60,147 nucleotides of DNA from a bacterium (GTDB taxonomy: Bacteria; Desulfobacterota; Binatia; Binatales; Binataceae). The translations under genes were made by a program, and so were the position numbers. The DNA lies in assembly GCA_014896235.1 (NCBI GenBank), contig JADBKU010000017.1, positions 1 to 60,147 on the forward strand. Direction: 5' to 3'. Of this stretch, positions 8,472 to 17,460 are shown one piece after another. Under the pieces are notes generated by a model, which was not told the DNA's origin, made no database searches, and worked only from the letters and a program-made list of their open reading frames with translations. The stretch's first letter is position 1; every line of letters begins with the position of its first letter.

Positions 8472-10673
8472 TCAGACTGCTCCGATGGCCGCGAGCACGC
8501 GATCGGGCGTGAGCGGCAGATCGCGGACCGGCGCGCCGATCGCGTCCGCGACCGCGCATCCGATCGCGGCAGTCGCGGCGACATGCACCGCCTCGCCCAT
8601 GCCGAGCACGCCGGTGTTGGTGATTCCGTTGGCGACCTCGACGAAATACGCGCGAATCTCGGGCGTGTCGAAAACGCCCGGCAGCTTGTAGTCGTCCATC
8701 GTCGGATTCACCATCAGGCCCGTTTGCGGATCGAGCCGGCGATCCTCGAACAAGGCGAAGCCGACGCCCATGATGATGCCGCCGTTGACCTGGCTGCGCG
8801 CGGTCAGCGGATCGACGATCACGCCCGCGTCATGCACGGCGACGAAATCCGTGACGCGCACGATTCCGGTTTCGATATCGACTTCGACCCCGGCGAACTG
8901 GCATCCCGCCTGCGTCATGCTGTAGCCGCCGTAGTTGGGCACGTGCTCGCCGTCGGCGGCGAGCGAATCGCCGGGAATCCGCCGGCAAAGGTCGGCGAAT
9001 TTGATCGCGCGATTCGGTTCGGCGCGCACGCGAACCACGCCATCGCTGATCACGAGATCTTCCGGCGACGCGCCGAGCGCCGGCGCGGCGAGCCGCATCA
9101 GCTTGCCCTTCAGATGCGCCGCGGCCTGACGGACGGCGGGCGTGGTCGAGGGCGCGGTCATGCTGCCGCCCGAGGGCAGCGAAAACAGATAGCGGGTATC
9201 GCCGATTTCGGCCGTGACGGAGCGCAGCGGAAGGCCCAGCTCCTCCGCGGCGACCATCGCGATAATCGTGCGCGTGCCGGTGCCGACATCCTGCGTGCCG
9301 ATACGCACGGCGACGCGGCCGTCGCGATAGGCGACGCATTGCGCCTGCGGCCCCGACGCGCCGATTCCATGCCACGCCGCCGATGCGACGCCGACGCCGC
9401 GCCGGATCGGACCGCGCGATTTGGGCGTGCGAGAGCGTTCGTCCCAGCCAAAGGCGCGCGCGCCAAGATCGAATTCGAGCGCGCGCACCGGGCTCGGATT
9501 GTTGCGCCGGCGCATCTCCAGCCGATCGAGATTCAACTTGCGCGCCAGTTCGTCGATCGCCAGTTCCAGCGCGAAACATCCCTGCGGCCAGCCCGGCGCG
9601 CGCATCGGCGAAGCCGGACCCGCGTTGATATAAACGTTGCGTTCGCGCGTGCGGAAATTCGCGCATCGGTAGAGCGCCAGATACGGCGCCGCGCTGCCCG
9701 AGCCGCCGCCGATTCCGCCGCTGCCGTGCTGCTCGAGCTCGATCGCGGTCAGCGCGCCGTCGCGCGCCGCGCCGATCCGCACATGCTGCCGTGAGCTTGG
9801 GCGATTTCCAGTGGCGACGTGCTCCTCCGCGCGCGACAGCATCAGCTTTACCGGCGCGCGCGCCATCCGCGCGAGTTCGGCCGCGATAATCACTTCGTGG
9901 CCGGCGCCGAATTTCGATCCGAAGCCGCCGCCCAGGTACGCGGTAATCACGCGCACGTTTTCGGGCGGCAGACTGAAATGGACCGCCAGATCGTCGCGCA
10001 CGCCGAAGATTCCCTGCGTCGAGCACCATACCGTCAGCTCGTCGCCGTTCCAGCTTGCGACCGCGCCATGGGTCTCGAGCGAAACGTGCGTCTGAACGGG
10101 AGTGGTATATACCGCATCGACCGACGCCTCCGCGGACTCGAAGCCGGCCGCGACATTGCCGGTTTCGTTGACGTGCGGCGAGCCAACGTTCGCTCCGCTT
10201 TCGAACACCGCCGGCGCGTCTGGCCGCATCGCGTCTTCCATCGCGACCACGAACGGCATCGGCGCGTAATCGACCTTGATCAACCGCAGCGCATCCCGCG
10301 CAATCTCGGGGCTTGCCGCCGCGACCGCGGCGACCTCCTGTCAGGCGAAGCGCACGGTCGCGCCCGAACGATCGAGCGCCGCACGCACCCCGTCGAGCCT
10401 GCGCGCCGCGCCAAGGTCAACGCGGCGCACGCGCGCATGCGGAAACGGACTGCGCAGGATTGCGCCGTAAAGCATCCCCGGCAGTTGGATATCGTAGGTG
10501 TAAGGCGCGCGCCCGGTCGCCTTCAGCGGGCCGTCAAGCCGGGGCGTCTCGACGCCGACGACCGAAAATTTTTCGCCCCATTGCCACGGCGTCGGCTCGT
10601 CATCGGGAATCGTCACGACGACGTCGCGCAGGCCGCCCTCGAACCCCAACCGCAATGTGACCCGGCGCGCCAT
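8472..10673 (-). pseudogene. Molybdenum hydroxylase Mo-cofactor (large) subunit with in-frame UGA
   Basis: Reads as one ~733-codon large subunit of the xanthine dehydrogenase/aldehyde oxidase family, interrupted by a single in-frame TGA at 10341-10343. Before it: 'LKATGRAPYTYDIQLPGML' (a/b hammerhead domain). Directly after it: 'QEVAAVAA' and 'IARDALRLIKVDY'. Family members have Gly at the interrupted site (RYAGQEVAAVAA-type), so GGA to TGA is a one-base change. Later motifs are intact: 'YLGGGFGSKFG', 'APGWPQG', 'GTQDVGTGT', and 'GVLGMGEAVH' with the catalytic Glu. The start overlaps the preceding stop by one base (TGATG). Function is lost unless read through. Confidence 0.85.
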
Positions 10674-11368
10674 CAGGCCCGGCTCCGCGAGGCTTTCGCC
10701 GCTGCGAGCGCCGCTTCAATCACGTGCGGATAGGTTCCGCATCGGCAGATATTTCCGGCGATCGCGCGTTTGATTTCCGCCGGCGATGGATTGGGGTTCC
10801 CGCCGAGCGCGGCGCTCAACGCCATCGTCATGCCGGGCGTGCAGAAACCGCACTGCAGGGCGTCTTTGGCGACGAACGCATTTTGCAACGCGTTCATCCG
10901 ATCGGGCGCGCCAAGACCCTCGATAGTCGTTATCTCATGGTTCCGCGCATCGATCGCCAGCATCATGCACGACGTGACCGGCGCGCCGTCCAGATGCACC
11001 GTGCAGGCGCCGCATGCGCCGCGGTCGCACACCAGCTTGGTTCCCGTCAGCCCGAGATGGTCGCGCAGGACGCCAAGCAGGGTGACGCGCGGTTCGGCCG
11101 TGACGGTTCGGGTTGCGCCGTTGACGCGAAGATTGAAGTTGACAGGCCCCGGTCCGAGCCGTTCAGCCGTGCCCGCGATCGGCGGCTCCGGCTCGGCGCC
11201 GCCCGCCGCGGCCGGTTTCACCCCGAGCAGGCCCGCCACGGCCGCGGCTGCGCCCGCGCCTTTGAGAAACGAACGGCGCGAGAGCTTCGGTCCACCCTCA
11301 TCCGCGGCGGGATCGGATTCGGCCGCAATTCTTTCGTTACGGAGCGGATCGCGCGGGCTGCGTGACAT
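10673..11368 (-). CDS. Molybdenum hydroxylase 2Fe-2S (small) subunit with Tat signal
   Basis: Two [2Fe-2S] domains: plant-type 'CDRGACGACTVHLDG' plus 'SCMML', and helical 'QCGFCTPGM' with 'GNICRCGTYPHV'. The N-terminus has a twin-arginine signal, 'SRRSFLKGAG' followed by a hydrophobic stretch ending in Ala-rich sequence, so the enzyme is probably exported folded to the periplasm, like isoquinoline/aldehyde oxidoreductases of this type. I start at the ATG at 11368; the frame beyond it is not supported. First gene of the operon, divergent from a TetR gene. Confidence 0.92.
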   Translation of the reverse strand: MSRSPRDPLRNERIAAESDPAADEGGPKLSRRSFLKGAGAAAAVAGLLGVKPAAAGGAEPEPPIAGTAERLGPGPVNFNLRVNGATRTVTAEPRVTLLGVLRDHLGLTGTKLVCDRGACGACTVHLDGAPVTSCMMLAIDARNHEITTIEGLGAPDRMNALQNAFVAKDALQCGFCTPGMTMALSAALGGNPNPSPAEIKRAIAGNICRCGTYPHVIEAALAAAKASRSRA

Positions 11369-11574
11369 CCCGATTACGCCGGCTCGCCCGAAATCACAGG
11401 CAGGCGCGGCGCCTCGGCGCAAGTAAACGCCTCGCGCGATTCGCGTGTCAAGGCGCTGCGCACGGCGCAAAAAGATCGCGTTCGCGCTGGCGCGAGCGCG
11501 CCGGCTTGAGAATAATTGCGGCGGGGCGTCGAACCACGGGGACGGCCGCAGGCGCGGCCGGTTTGGCTCGCACG
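11369..11574. promoter_or_regulatory. Divergent control region of molybdenum hydroxylase and TetR genes
   Basis: 206 bp between two divergent starts. By the usual logic of TetR genes the operator should lie here and control one or both directions. I see no clear inverted repeat that I can point to as the operator. Confidence 0.4.
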
Positions 11575-12225
11575 ATGAAACGACAGCACAAGAAGGAGCG
11601 CAAACGCGCCGCGATCATGCAGTCCGCGACCGCGCTATTCAGCGAACGCGATTATCACATCGTTCACATGGACGACGTCGCCGCCCGCGCGCGCGTCGGC
11701 AAAGGCACGCTCTACCGCTATTTTCCGACCAAGGACGATCTCTACTTCGCCACCGTGATCGACGCGTGGGATCGGATGCATCACGAACTGGTCGAGGCGG
11801 CTGAAGGGAGCCGTCCGCCCGCGGAAAACCTCTACCGGATGACCGTGCGGGTGCTGGCGTTCTTCTGGCCGCGCCGTCAATTCGTCGCCTTGCTGCGCGA
11901 CAGCATGGAGCATCCCGAATGGCGCAGCCGCCGCGAAGTGGTCGTCGGACTCGTGGAAAGCGAATTGCGGCGCGCCGACGCCGCCCGCGCGCTCGCCGCC
12001 AGCGACCTGCGGATGGCGGTCGAGCTGTTTCTCGGGATGTTTCGCGCGGCGCTGCTCTACCGCGGAGAAGAGAGCCAGCCGGAGAGTCTCGCGCGCCAGA
12101 TCGTGGCCATCTTTCTCGACGGAATCCGAAGTTTCGGCGCGTCCGATTCTCTGCCCGCGTGCGAGCCGGCCAGGCTTGTCGGTGACGCGATCGGGGCCGT
12201 CTCTCAGGAGCCGTCGGAAGAGTAG
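11575..12225 (+). CDS. TetR/AcrR-family transcriptional regulator
   Basis: 216 residues. The N-terminal HTH is clear: 'RAAIMQSATALFSERDYHIV', 'MDDVAARARVGKGTLYRYF', 'TKDDLYFATV'. The C-terminal ~140 residues form the helical ligand-binding and dimerisation domain. The start at 11575 gives a normal family length; upstream codons in the frame are from the promoter region. It is divergent from the molybdenum hydroxylase operon and likely regulates it. The end overlaps the convergent membrane-protein gene by 22 bases. Confidence 0.9.
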   Translation: MKRQHKKERKRAAIMQSATALFSERDYHIVHMDDVAARARVGKGTLYRYFPTKDDLYFATVIDAWDRMHHELVEAAEGSRPPAENLYRMTVRVLAFFWPRRQFVALLRDSMEHPEWRSRREVVVGLVESELRRADAARALAASDLRMAVELFLGMFRAALLYRGEESQPESLARQIVAIFLDGIRSFGASDSLPACEPARLVGDAIGAVSQEPSEE

Positions 12226-12782
12226 CCGCGCCCGCTCGCAATCGCCACCGCGGCCACTATCGCGAAAATCGCCGCGCCGGAAACCGCCGCGAAGAACGCT
12301 GTCCGCGCGAAATAGGCCGCTGCGAGATAAATTTTGAAGGCGGTTTCGCCGCCGTTGTACGCGAATCTGCCGACCAACCAGCTCTCGATCGCCGCGTCGG
12401 ACGCGTTCGTTCCGGCTCGCCCCGCCGCCACACAGAGCTTACAGAGCGGCAGAAACGCGACTACTGCCGCGATCAGCGCGATCCACGCCGCGCGCGGCCG
12501 CGACCCCGCCCGTCCGGCAAAGCGCCGCGCCGCCCTGATTCCGATCAACAGGCCGAACCCGGCGGCGCCGCCCGCCATCAGGTCAAAAAGATGGCCGGCC
12601 AGCCAAGCGCCCAGCGCGGGTTTCGCAATCCGCACCGCCATCGCGGCGTTGGTCGCCTCGCCGACGGCGGCCGTCATGCCGACGAACAACGCGATAAATG
12701 TCAGCCGTTCGAACGCCCGTATGCGCGGTGGGCGTGCGAGGCTTGCTCCAGTGCGCGTGCTCGCGTCCGATCCCGCGCTCAT
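12204..12782 (-). CDS. Hypothetical membrane protein
   Basis: 192 residues with four or five hydrophobic helices ('LTFIALFVGMTAAVGEATNA', 'AAWIALIAAVVAFLPL', 'FFAAVSGAAIFAIVAAVAIA'). No motif I recognise. Its start overlaps the stop of the next membrane protein by four bases (ATGA), so the two are translated together. Confidence 0.65.
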   Translation of the reverse strand: MSAGSDASTRTGASLARPPRIRAFERLTFIALFVGMTAAVGEATNAAMAVRIAKPALGAWLAGHLFDLMAGGAAGFGLLIGIRAARRFAGRAGSRPRAAWIALIAAVVAFLPLCKLCVAAGRAGTNASDAAIESWLVGRFAYNGGETAFKIYLAAAYFARTAFFAAVSGAAIFAIVAAVAIASGRGYSSDGS

Positions 12783-13246
12783 CGAAACGCTCCGTCACGG
12801 GTCAATCCGAGCGAAATATAAACAATCGCCAGCACCAGTCCGCCCACCGTCAAGCCGACCCGGCGAAAGCGCGCCTGCAGCGCAGAGAGTTCCGGATTGG
12901 GACCGGCGGCGGAAAGCCGCCAGATTTCGGCGCCCAGATTTCCGTATTGGTAAAGGGCGAGGACGAACACGGCCGCGACTAGCACGAGTTTCACGATCAG
13001 CGCGGCCGGAATCGCGCCCAGATAGATCACGTTGACGATGCCAGTCAGCAGCAGGACGCCGAGCGCAGCCAGCACGATCGCGCCGAGGCGCCGAATCACG
13101 CGGCGGACGACCCGGATTCGCGCGGCCGGATCGAGCTCTTCGGCAAGAATCGGGGCCAGCGCGAAGGTGCTGAACAACGAACCGCCCAGCGCGACGATTA
13201 CTGCGGCCACGTGCACGAACAGCACCGCGATTCGCGCCGAGAGCAT
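12779..13246 (-). CDS. Small four-helix membrane protein, CopD/DUF4149-like
   Basis: 155 residues from the ATG at 13246; about four transmembrane helices: 'IAVLFVHVAAVIVALGGSLF', 'LGAIVLAALGVLLLTGIVNV', 'AALIVKLVLVAAVFVLALYQ', 'VGLTVGGLVLAIVYISLGL'. This layout, with a His in the first helix and 'TGIVNV' in the second, resembles CopD-type or DUF4149 membrane proteins; the exact family is uncertain. Upstream partner of the gene at 12204. Confidence 0.65.
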   Translation of the reverse strand: MLSARIAVLFVHVAAVIVALGGSLFSTFALAPILAEELDPAARIRVVRRVIRRLGAIVLAALGVLLLTGIVNVIYLGAIPAALIVKLVLVAAVFVLALYQYGNLGAEIWRLSAAGPNPELSALQARFRRVGLTVGGLVLAIVYISLGLTRDGAFR

Positions 13247-13301
13247 CGCGCCTCCGCCCCGGGCTAAATCGCAAGCATCGCCGCCGCGAACCCGCGCATA
13301 T

Positions 13302-14744
13302 TCAGCGCGGCAGCTCGCCGCCGGGAATCCAGGTGGAATGGAAGCCGATCGGCACGCGCTGCGGAATGGTGATGCGCGCGATCGGACCGCGCGCGATCTC
13401 GCGCGCGTCAAGCACGATCGCCTCGCCCGTATCCGGCCGGTTCGCATCGGCGACGAACGCGACGATATAGCCGTCGTCTTCGGTGGTGGCGCCGATACGC
13501 GGAGCGAACGGCAGTTCGTTAGCGGTCCGTCCGGGTCCGAACATGAAGCTTTCCGTGGAGTTATTCACGAGGTCGTATTTGACCAGACCCTCGTAATGCG
13601 GCACGCGCGAGTTGTAGGCGAAACGCGCGCGGCGGCCCATCCGATGCCGATTGACGGTCGGCCATTCGGTTTTCAAATCGTCGAGCTGTTGTTCCCTGGT
13701 CTCGCCGGTCTTGAGATTGAAACGCCATCGCCAAAGCCGCGCCTCCAGCCGCAGGAACGCGCGCATCCGCGCCAGTTCGCCTGCGCCGCGCGCGCTCGAC
13801 GGCGCTGGATCGACCACGCGGCAGGCGTCCATCGCGATTTCGTCGCCATCCTCCCATGCGTTGACGACATGGTAGATGTAGCAAGGCGAAGCCTCGAACC
13901 AGCGCACGTCGGCGGCGGTTCCATGGCGCGGCAGGATCGCGAAGCGGCTCGGCAATTCCGGATGGAAAGTCACTTTGTGAACCTTGCGCGCGAGCAGGTT
14001 CGGATCCCAGAACAGCGGCAGATCCATCAGGATCGAATGGTTTTCGGTGAACGCCATGTCGTGCGGCAGGCGGGGGCCGGGCAAATCGATCGGCACATGA
14101 TGCGTCAGCACGCCGTCGGCGTTGACGACATTGTAAGTCAGAAACGGCTCGGCGGTGGCGTAATCGAAAAACAGCAATTCGCCGGTGACCGGATCGACTT
14201 TCGCGTGGGCCGACATGCTGCGCCTGAGCGCGCCGTGAAAATCCTCGACGCCGCGCGTTTCGAGCGTGCGCGGATCGAGCGCATAAGGCATCCCGCACTG
14301 ATAAAACAACGCGAGCGCCTGGTTGCGATGATAAAGGACGTCGGTGTTCGCGGTGTCCTTGAGCCAGCCGTCGGACCCCGCGCCCCTGGGCGCGTTCGGA
14401 TCGGGCGGATCCATCAGGCCCGGCCAAAGCGCGCGGCCCGCGGCTTGTTCGGCAAGAAATCCCCGCGTGCGAATCCAGCGGTTGCGATACGTCGCGCGTC
14501 CCTCGCGGAATTCGAGCGCGTGGACCATGCCGTCGCCGTCGAACCAATGGTAGCGGCCGCGCGGATTGAAAATCGGATTCGGCCCGTTGCGCAGATACAC
14601 GCCGAAAAGGTCGCGCGGAATTTCACCCTCGACTTCCAGATGCTCCGCCGTGATTTCGCGGCTGACCGGCGCGAAAAGCCCGTTGAGAAAAGGATTTTCG
14701 TTGGGCTCGATCCTGATTGGGATTTCGTTTTCGATTTTAAGCAT
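13302..14744 (-). CDS. Carotenoid oxygenase
   Basis: 480-residue non-haem iron dioxygenase of the carotenoid cleavage family (PF03055), which cleaves carotenoids, apocarotenoids or stilbene-like compounds. The seven-bladed propeller signature starts 'NPFLNGLFAPV', 'GVYLRNGPNPIF', 'FDGDGMVHA'. Four candidate Fe-binding His lie in 'MSAHAKVD', 'LPHDMAFTENH', 'CYIYHVVNAWE' and 'IGFHSTWIPGG', as in the family. The ATG at 14744 follows GGAGAGCGGG; the longer frame is unsupported. The substrate cannot be told from sequence. Confidence 0.95.
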   Translation of the reverse strand: MLKIENEIPIRIEPNENPFLNGLFAPVSREITAEHLEVEGEIPRDLFGVYLRNGPNPIFNPRGRYHWFDGDGMVHALEFREGRATYRNRWIRTRGFLAEQAAGRALWPGLMDPPDPNAPRGAGSDGWLKDTANTDVLYHRNQALALFYQCGMPYALDPRTLETRGVEDFHGALRRSMSAHAKVDPVTGELLFFDYATAEPFLTYNVVNADGVLTHHVPIDLPGPRLPHDMAFTENHSILMDLPLFWDPNLLARKVHKVTFHPELPSRFAILPRHGTAADVRWFEASPCYIYHVVNAWEDGDEIAMDACRVVDPAPSSARGAGELARMRAFLRLEARLWRWRFNLKTGETREQQLDDLKTEWPTVNRHRMGRRARFAYNSRVPHYEGLVKYDLVNNSTESFMFGPGRTANELPFAPRIGATTEDDGYIVAFVADANRPDTGEAIVLDAREIARGPIARITIPQRVPIGFHSTWIPGGELPR

Positions 14745-14851
14745 CCCGCTCTCCGGTGGGCGCGGACCCCAGCCCGCGATGACGAAGCTAGCACGCGGCC
14801 GGGACGTTCCAAAGGGAGAATCGTCCCGCTGCAAGGCCTTGGCGCGAAGGT

Positions 14852-15946
14852 TCAGAGCGAACGGCGATAGGTGACGAAGTTGCCGGTGACTCGCGCGCCG
14901 AGACTTTCCGCCGTCCGGCGCGACGGCCAGTTGTCGTCGAGCACCAGCGTGTATCCGGCGAAGCGCATGTAGTTGCGCGCCATCGCGAGGTACGATTGCG
15001 CGGCCATCGCGCGCGCCACGCCGCGTGAGCGCGCCGGTTCGAGCACGCCGATATTAATGAGGGCGCCGCGCGCGCCGGCCCGTTCCGGCGCGAGCTTGAC
15101 GCCGGCGCGGATCATCGCCAGCGAACCGCTCAGGTCGGGTGTGGAAAAGACCGCGCCGACCGGCGAGCGATCGATTTCCGCGATCATCGAAAGATCCGCC
15201 ACCAGCGTCGATTGCAGCGGCGCAAGCATCGGCCGGACTTCCTCGTGCGAAATCGGATTCCATCCCCAATGACGGATGAACGCCCCATTGGTCACGTTGG
15301 TCCACGCATCGATCGCGGCAAGGAAGCCGTAGTCGCGCCAACTGCGAATCGCAACGCCGGCGGCCTCGGCCGCCTCAACCATCCGGCGATATCGCTCCTG
15401 CAGGTCCGGGGTGAGCGGCGCCGTGTAATCGACCTGTCCTTTTTCGGTCTCGAAGCGCGCGTTCTTCAGGTAGGAATGGTAATAATCCGGATTTCCTCTC
15501 AATAGAAAAGACGGCAATTCGCCATAGTTGTCGATCGCGTAGGGATAATCGAGAAAAGCGGCAAAGCCGCTGCGCGCCGCGTTCATCCCGCGCCGCGCCA
15601 GCCACGTCAGCGCCTCGTCGAACATCGCGGCGACCGCGTCGGCCTCGTTCGGCATCGCCTCGAAATGGATCAACTGGCCGAGTTTTTCGTTCCAATGTTC
15701 GTTGTAGCGGTAATTCACGACGGCGCTGACCCGCGCCACCATCCGGTCGTCGCTGAACGCGGCGAAGGGGCTGAGATCGAGATGCGCGGCGATGCGCGCC
15801 CGGCCCGAAAGCAAATCGATTTCGTTCTGTATATCCGGCGGCCACCACGCGTCGCGGCCCGCATATATCGAATAGGGCAGTCGCGCAAACTGATTGAAGG
15901 CCTCGCGGGAGCCGATTCGCTCGATTCTGATTCGCCGCAGCGCCAT
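14852..15946 (-). CDS. GNAT-like N-acyltransferase family protein
   Basis: ~364 residues resembling the YghO-type GNAT-like proteins: N-terminal 'FNQFARLPYSIYAGRDAWWPP' and 'FAAFSDDRMVARVSAVVNYR', central 'GFAAFLDYPYAIDNYGELP', and a C-terminal acyl-CoA-like region 'INIGVLEPARSRGVARAMA' with 'LVLDDNWPSRRTAESLGA'. The substrate is unknown. The ATG at 15946 is chosen because 'RRIRIERIGSREAF' begins the conserved part; an in-frame start at 16006 exists. Confidence 0.75.
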   Translation of the reverse strand: MALRRIRIERIGSREAFNQFARLPYSIYAGRDAWWPPDIQNEIDLLSGRARIAAHLDLSPFAAFSDDRMVARVSAVVNYRYNEHWNEKLGQLIHFEAMPNEADAVAAMFDEALTWLARRGMNAARSGFAAFLDYPYAIDNYGELPSFLLRGNPDYYHSYLKNARFETEKGQVDYTAPLTPDLQERYRRMVEAAEAAGVAIRSWRDYGFLAAIDAWTNVTNGAFIRHWGWNPISHEEVRPMLAPLQSTLVADLSMIAEIDRSPVGAVFSTPDLSGSLAMIRAGVKLAPERAGARGALINIGVLEPARSRGVARAMAAQSYLAMARNYMRFAGYTLVLDDNWPSRRTAESLGARVTGNFVTYRRSL

Positions 15947-16258
15947 CGTTAACTTACGCCAAACCTCGCCGGCGAAGTCCGGAATGCGACGCGCTGGATG
16001 CGCCAAATCCGCTTCGCAGGCGTTTTAGAGTGGCAAATTAGCGCCTGTCGCGCCACTGGAATGCCCGACGGAATCAGTCGAAGCAATCGTCTATATGGGC
16101 AGTCCAACTCGATGGCGTTTGCGGGCAAGCGGTCACGCGCCACCAGCAATCCGTCCGCCAGCGATCGCGTCGCCCGTGTCGGTCGTACTGCGGCGTCCGC
16201 GGCGGTCCGATCGCCGCCGCGACGCGTCCCGAATTATTCCCAGCCGCGAACGCCTGGG
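15947..16258. other. Intergenic region without recognised gene
   Basis: About 310 bp between the GNAT-like gene and the bufferin-like gene. Reading frames here show random, Arg-rich composition. Nothing recognised. Confidence 0.5.
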
Positions 16259-16525
16259 CTATTTCGCCGGATGGCCGCCCTTGGCGACGCAATCCTTGGC
16301 GTTCGCCGTGGTAATCCATCCTTTGCCCTTGCAGGAGTTCTGGCCTTTGCAGCTATTGCTCGCGCTCATGCATGAACTTTGGCCCTTGCAACTGTTGCCG
16401 CCGACGCATTTGACGCCGGCCGACGTGTTCTGCCCGCTAGTATCCGCCGCCAGCACCGGCTGCGCCACGAACATCAGGCCAACCAGAGTCGCCAGCATCG
16501 CGCCGGTCGTCGCTTTTCGATTCAT
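16259..16525 (-). CDS. BufA2-like periplasmic bufferin-type metallophore precursor
   Basis: 88 residues: a Sec signal peptide ('GAMLATLVGLMFVAQPVLA') then a Cys/Gly/Lys-rich mature part with evenly placed cysteines, 'KCVGGNSCKGQSSC', 'SNSCKGQNSCKGKGW', 'AKDCVAKGG'. This pattern matches bufferins of the BufA2 type, small peptides whose Cys are modified by MNIO (DUF692/BufB) enzymes to chelate copper. No BufB or BufC gene is in the window, so this copy is an orphan here or is matured in trans. It is divergent from the ECF sigma gene, which may control it. Family call from motif recall, not a search. Confidence 0.75.
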   Translation of the reverse strand: MNRKATTGAMLATLVGLMFVAQPVLAADTSGQNTSAGVKCVGGNSCKGQSSCMSASNSCKGQNSCKGKGWITTANAKDCVAKGGHPAK

Positions 16526-16783
16526 CGTCTTCCCTCATTTATGACTGCCGGTCCGGCGCGTACGTAACGATCCAATCGACACGTGCGCTGAACGCTTTGG
16601 CAAGATTACCGCGCACGCCGATCCGAACCCAAGGGTTAATTTCGCTCGGCCGCAATTCCCACCGCCTGCCCAGGCGAAAGTTCGGCAAATCGTCGTTTTG
16701 AATCTCCCGCGAACGGGCCGGGAACCTTTCGCGGGTCATTAGGATTTGTATTGAAGTGGATGCTATGTTCGTCTCTCTTGCGT
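16526..16783. promoter_or_regulatory. Divergent region between bufferin-like and ECF sigma genes
   Basis: About 258 bp with both promoters. The ECF factor could recognise a site here for itself and the metallophore gene. No -35/-10 pair of ECF type (AAC/CGTC) could be assigned with confidence. Confidence 0.35.
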
Positions 16784-17362
16784 ATGGCGCGCAAAAGCGG
16801 CACGGCGGCGGACAGGCGCCTCGCTTTCGAGCGGGAGGCGCTGCCTCATCTCGACGCCGTTTATTCGGCCGCGCTGCGGCTGGCGCGCAATCCCGACGAC
16901 GCCAACGATCTCACGCAAGAGACGATTCTTCGCGCGTACCGGTTCTTCGACCAGTTTACCGCCGGCACCAATTGCCGGGCGTGGCTGCTGACGATTCTCT
17001 ACAACATCTTCCGCAACGCCTGGCACCGCGGGGAACGCGAACAACCCGCGAGCACGCCCGAAGAATTCGCCGGCGAAATCGAGGCGCAGAGCCGCGACGC
17101 CGATCAGTCGCGGATCAATCCCGAAGCGTTGCTCTTAAGCCGCGTCGCGGGACGCCGGATCGAGCTGGCGCTGAACGCGCTGCCCGCGGAATTCCGCGAA
17201 GCGCTGATCCTCGTGGATGTGCAGGAGTTAAATTATCAGGAGGTCGCGACGGTGCTGGACGCCCCGCTCGGCACCATCAAATCGCGCGTCTCGCGCGGAC
17301 GGGCGCTGATGCGCAAGGCGCTGTGCAGGCTCGACCAGGCGCGCGGGAAAACTGGTACTTGA
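16784..17362 (+). CDS. ECF RNA polymerase sigma factor
   Basis: ~192 residues with sigma region 2 ('FEREALPHLDAVYSAALRLA', 'NPDDANDLTQETILRAYRFF', 'NCRAWLLTILYN') and region 4 ('ALPAEFREALILVDVQELNY', 'ATVLDAPLGTIKSRVSRGR'). Group IV (RpoE-like) sigma factors switch on envelope or metal-stress genes. The start is uncertain: ATG at 16784, ATG at 16760 or TTG at 16751 are in frame and none has a strong ribosome binding site. Followed 98 bp later by its anti-sigma factor. Confidence 0.93.
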   Translation: MARKSGTAADRRLAFEREALPHLDAVYSAALRLARNPDDANDLTQETILRAYRFFDQFTAGTNCRAWLLTILYNIFRNAWHRGEREQPASTPEEFAGEIEAQSRDADQSRINPEALLLSRVAGRRIELALNALPAEFREALILVDVQELNYQEVATVLDAPLGTIKSRVSRGRALMRKALCRLDQARGKTGT

Positions 17363-17460
17363 CAGGATCGGGCCGCGCAAATACTTCGACCAATAGGTAT
17401 CGAGGAGCGCCATCCGTCGCGGCGCGCGCCGATATCGAGGCCGATAGCGAGTGATACGCC

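Noticed and set aside
8271..9794. A 507-codon plus-strand frame across the molybdenum hydroxylase genes
   Set aside because: Antisense to two well-supported subunits; no protein-like pattern.
10341..10343. UGA as selenocysteine or as a reassigned glycine codon
   Set aside because: The family position is Gly, not Cys; no SECIS-like structure is evident, and UGA ends many other genes in the window.
16074..16260. Small frames between the GNAT-like and bufferin-like genes
   Set aside because: No ribosome binding site, Arg-rich random composition.
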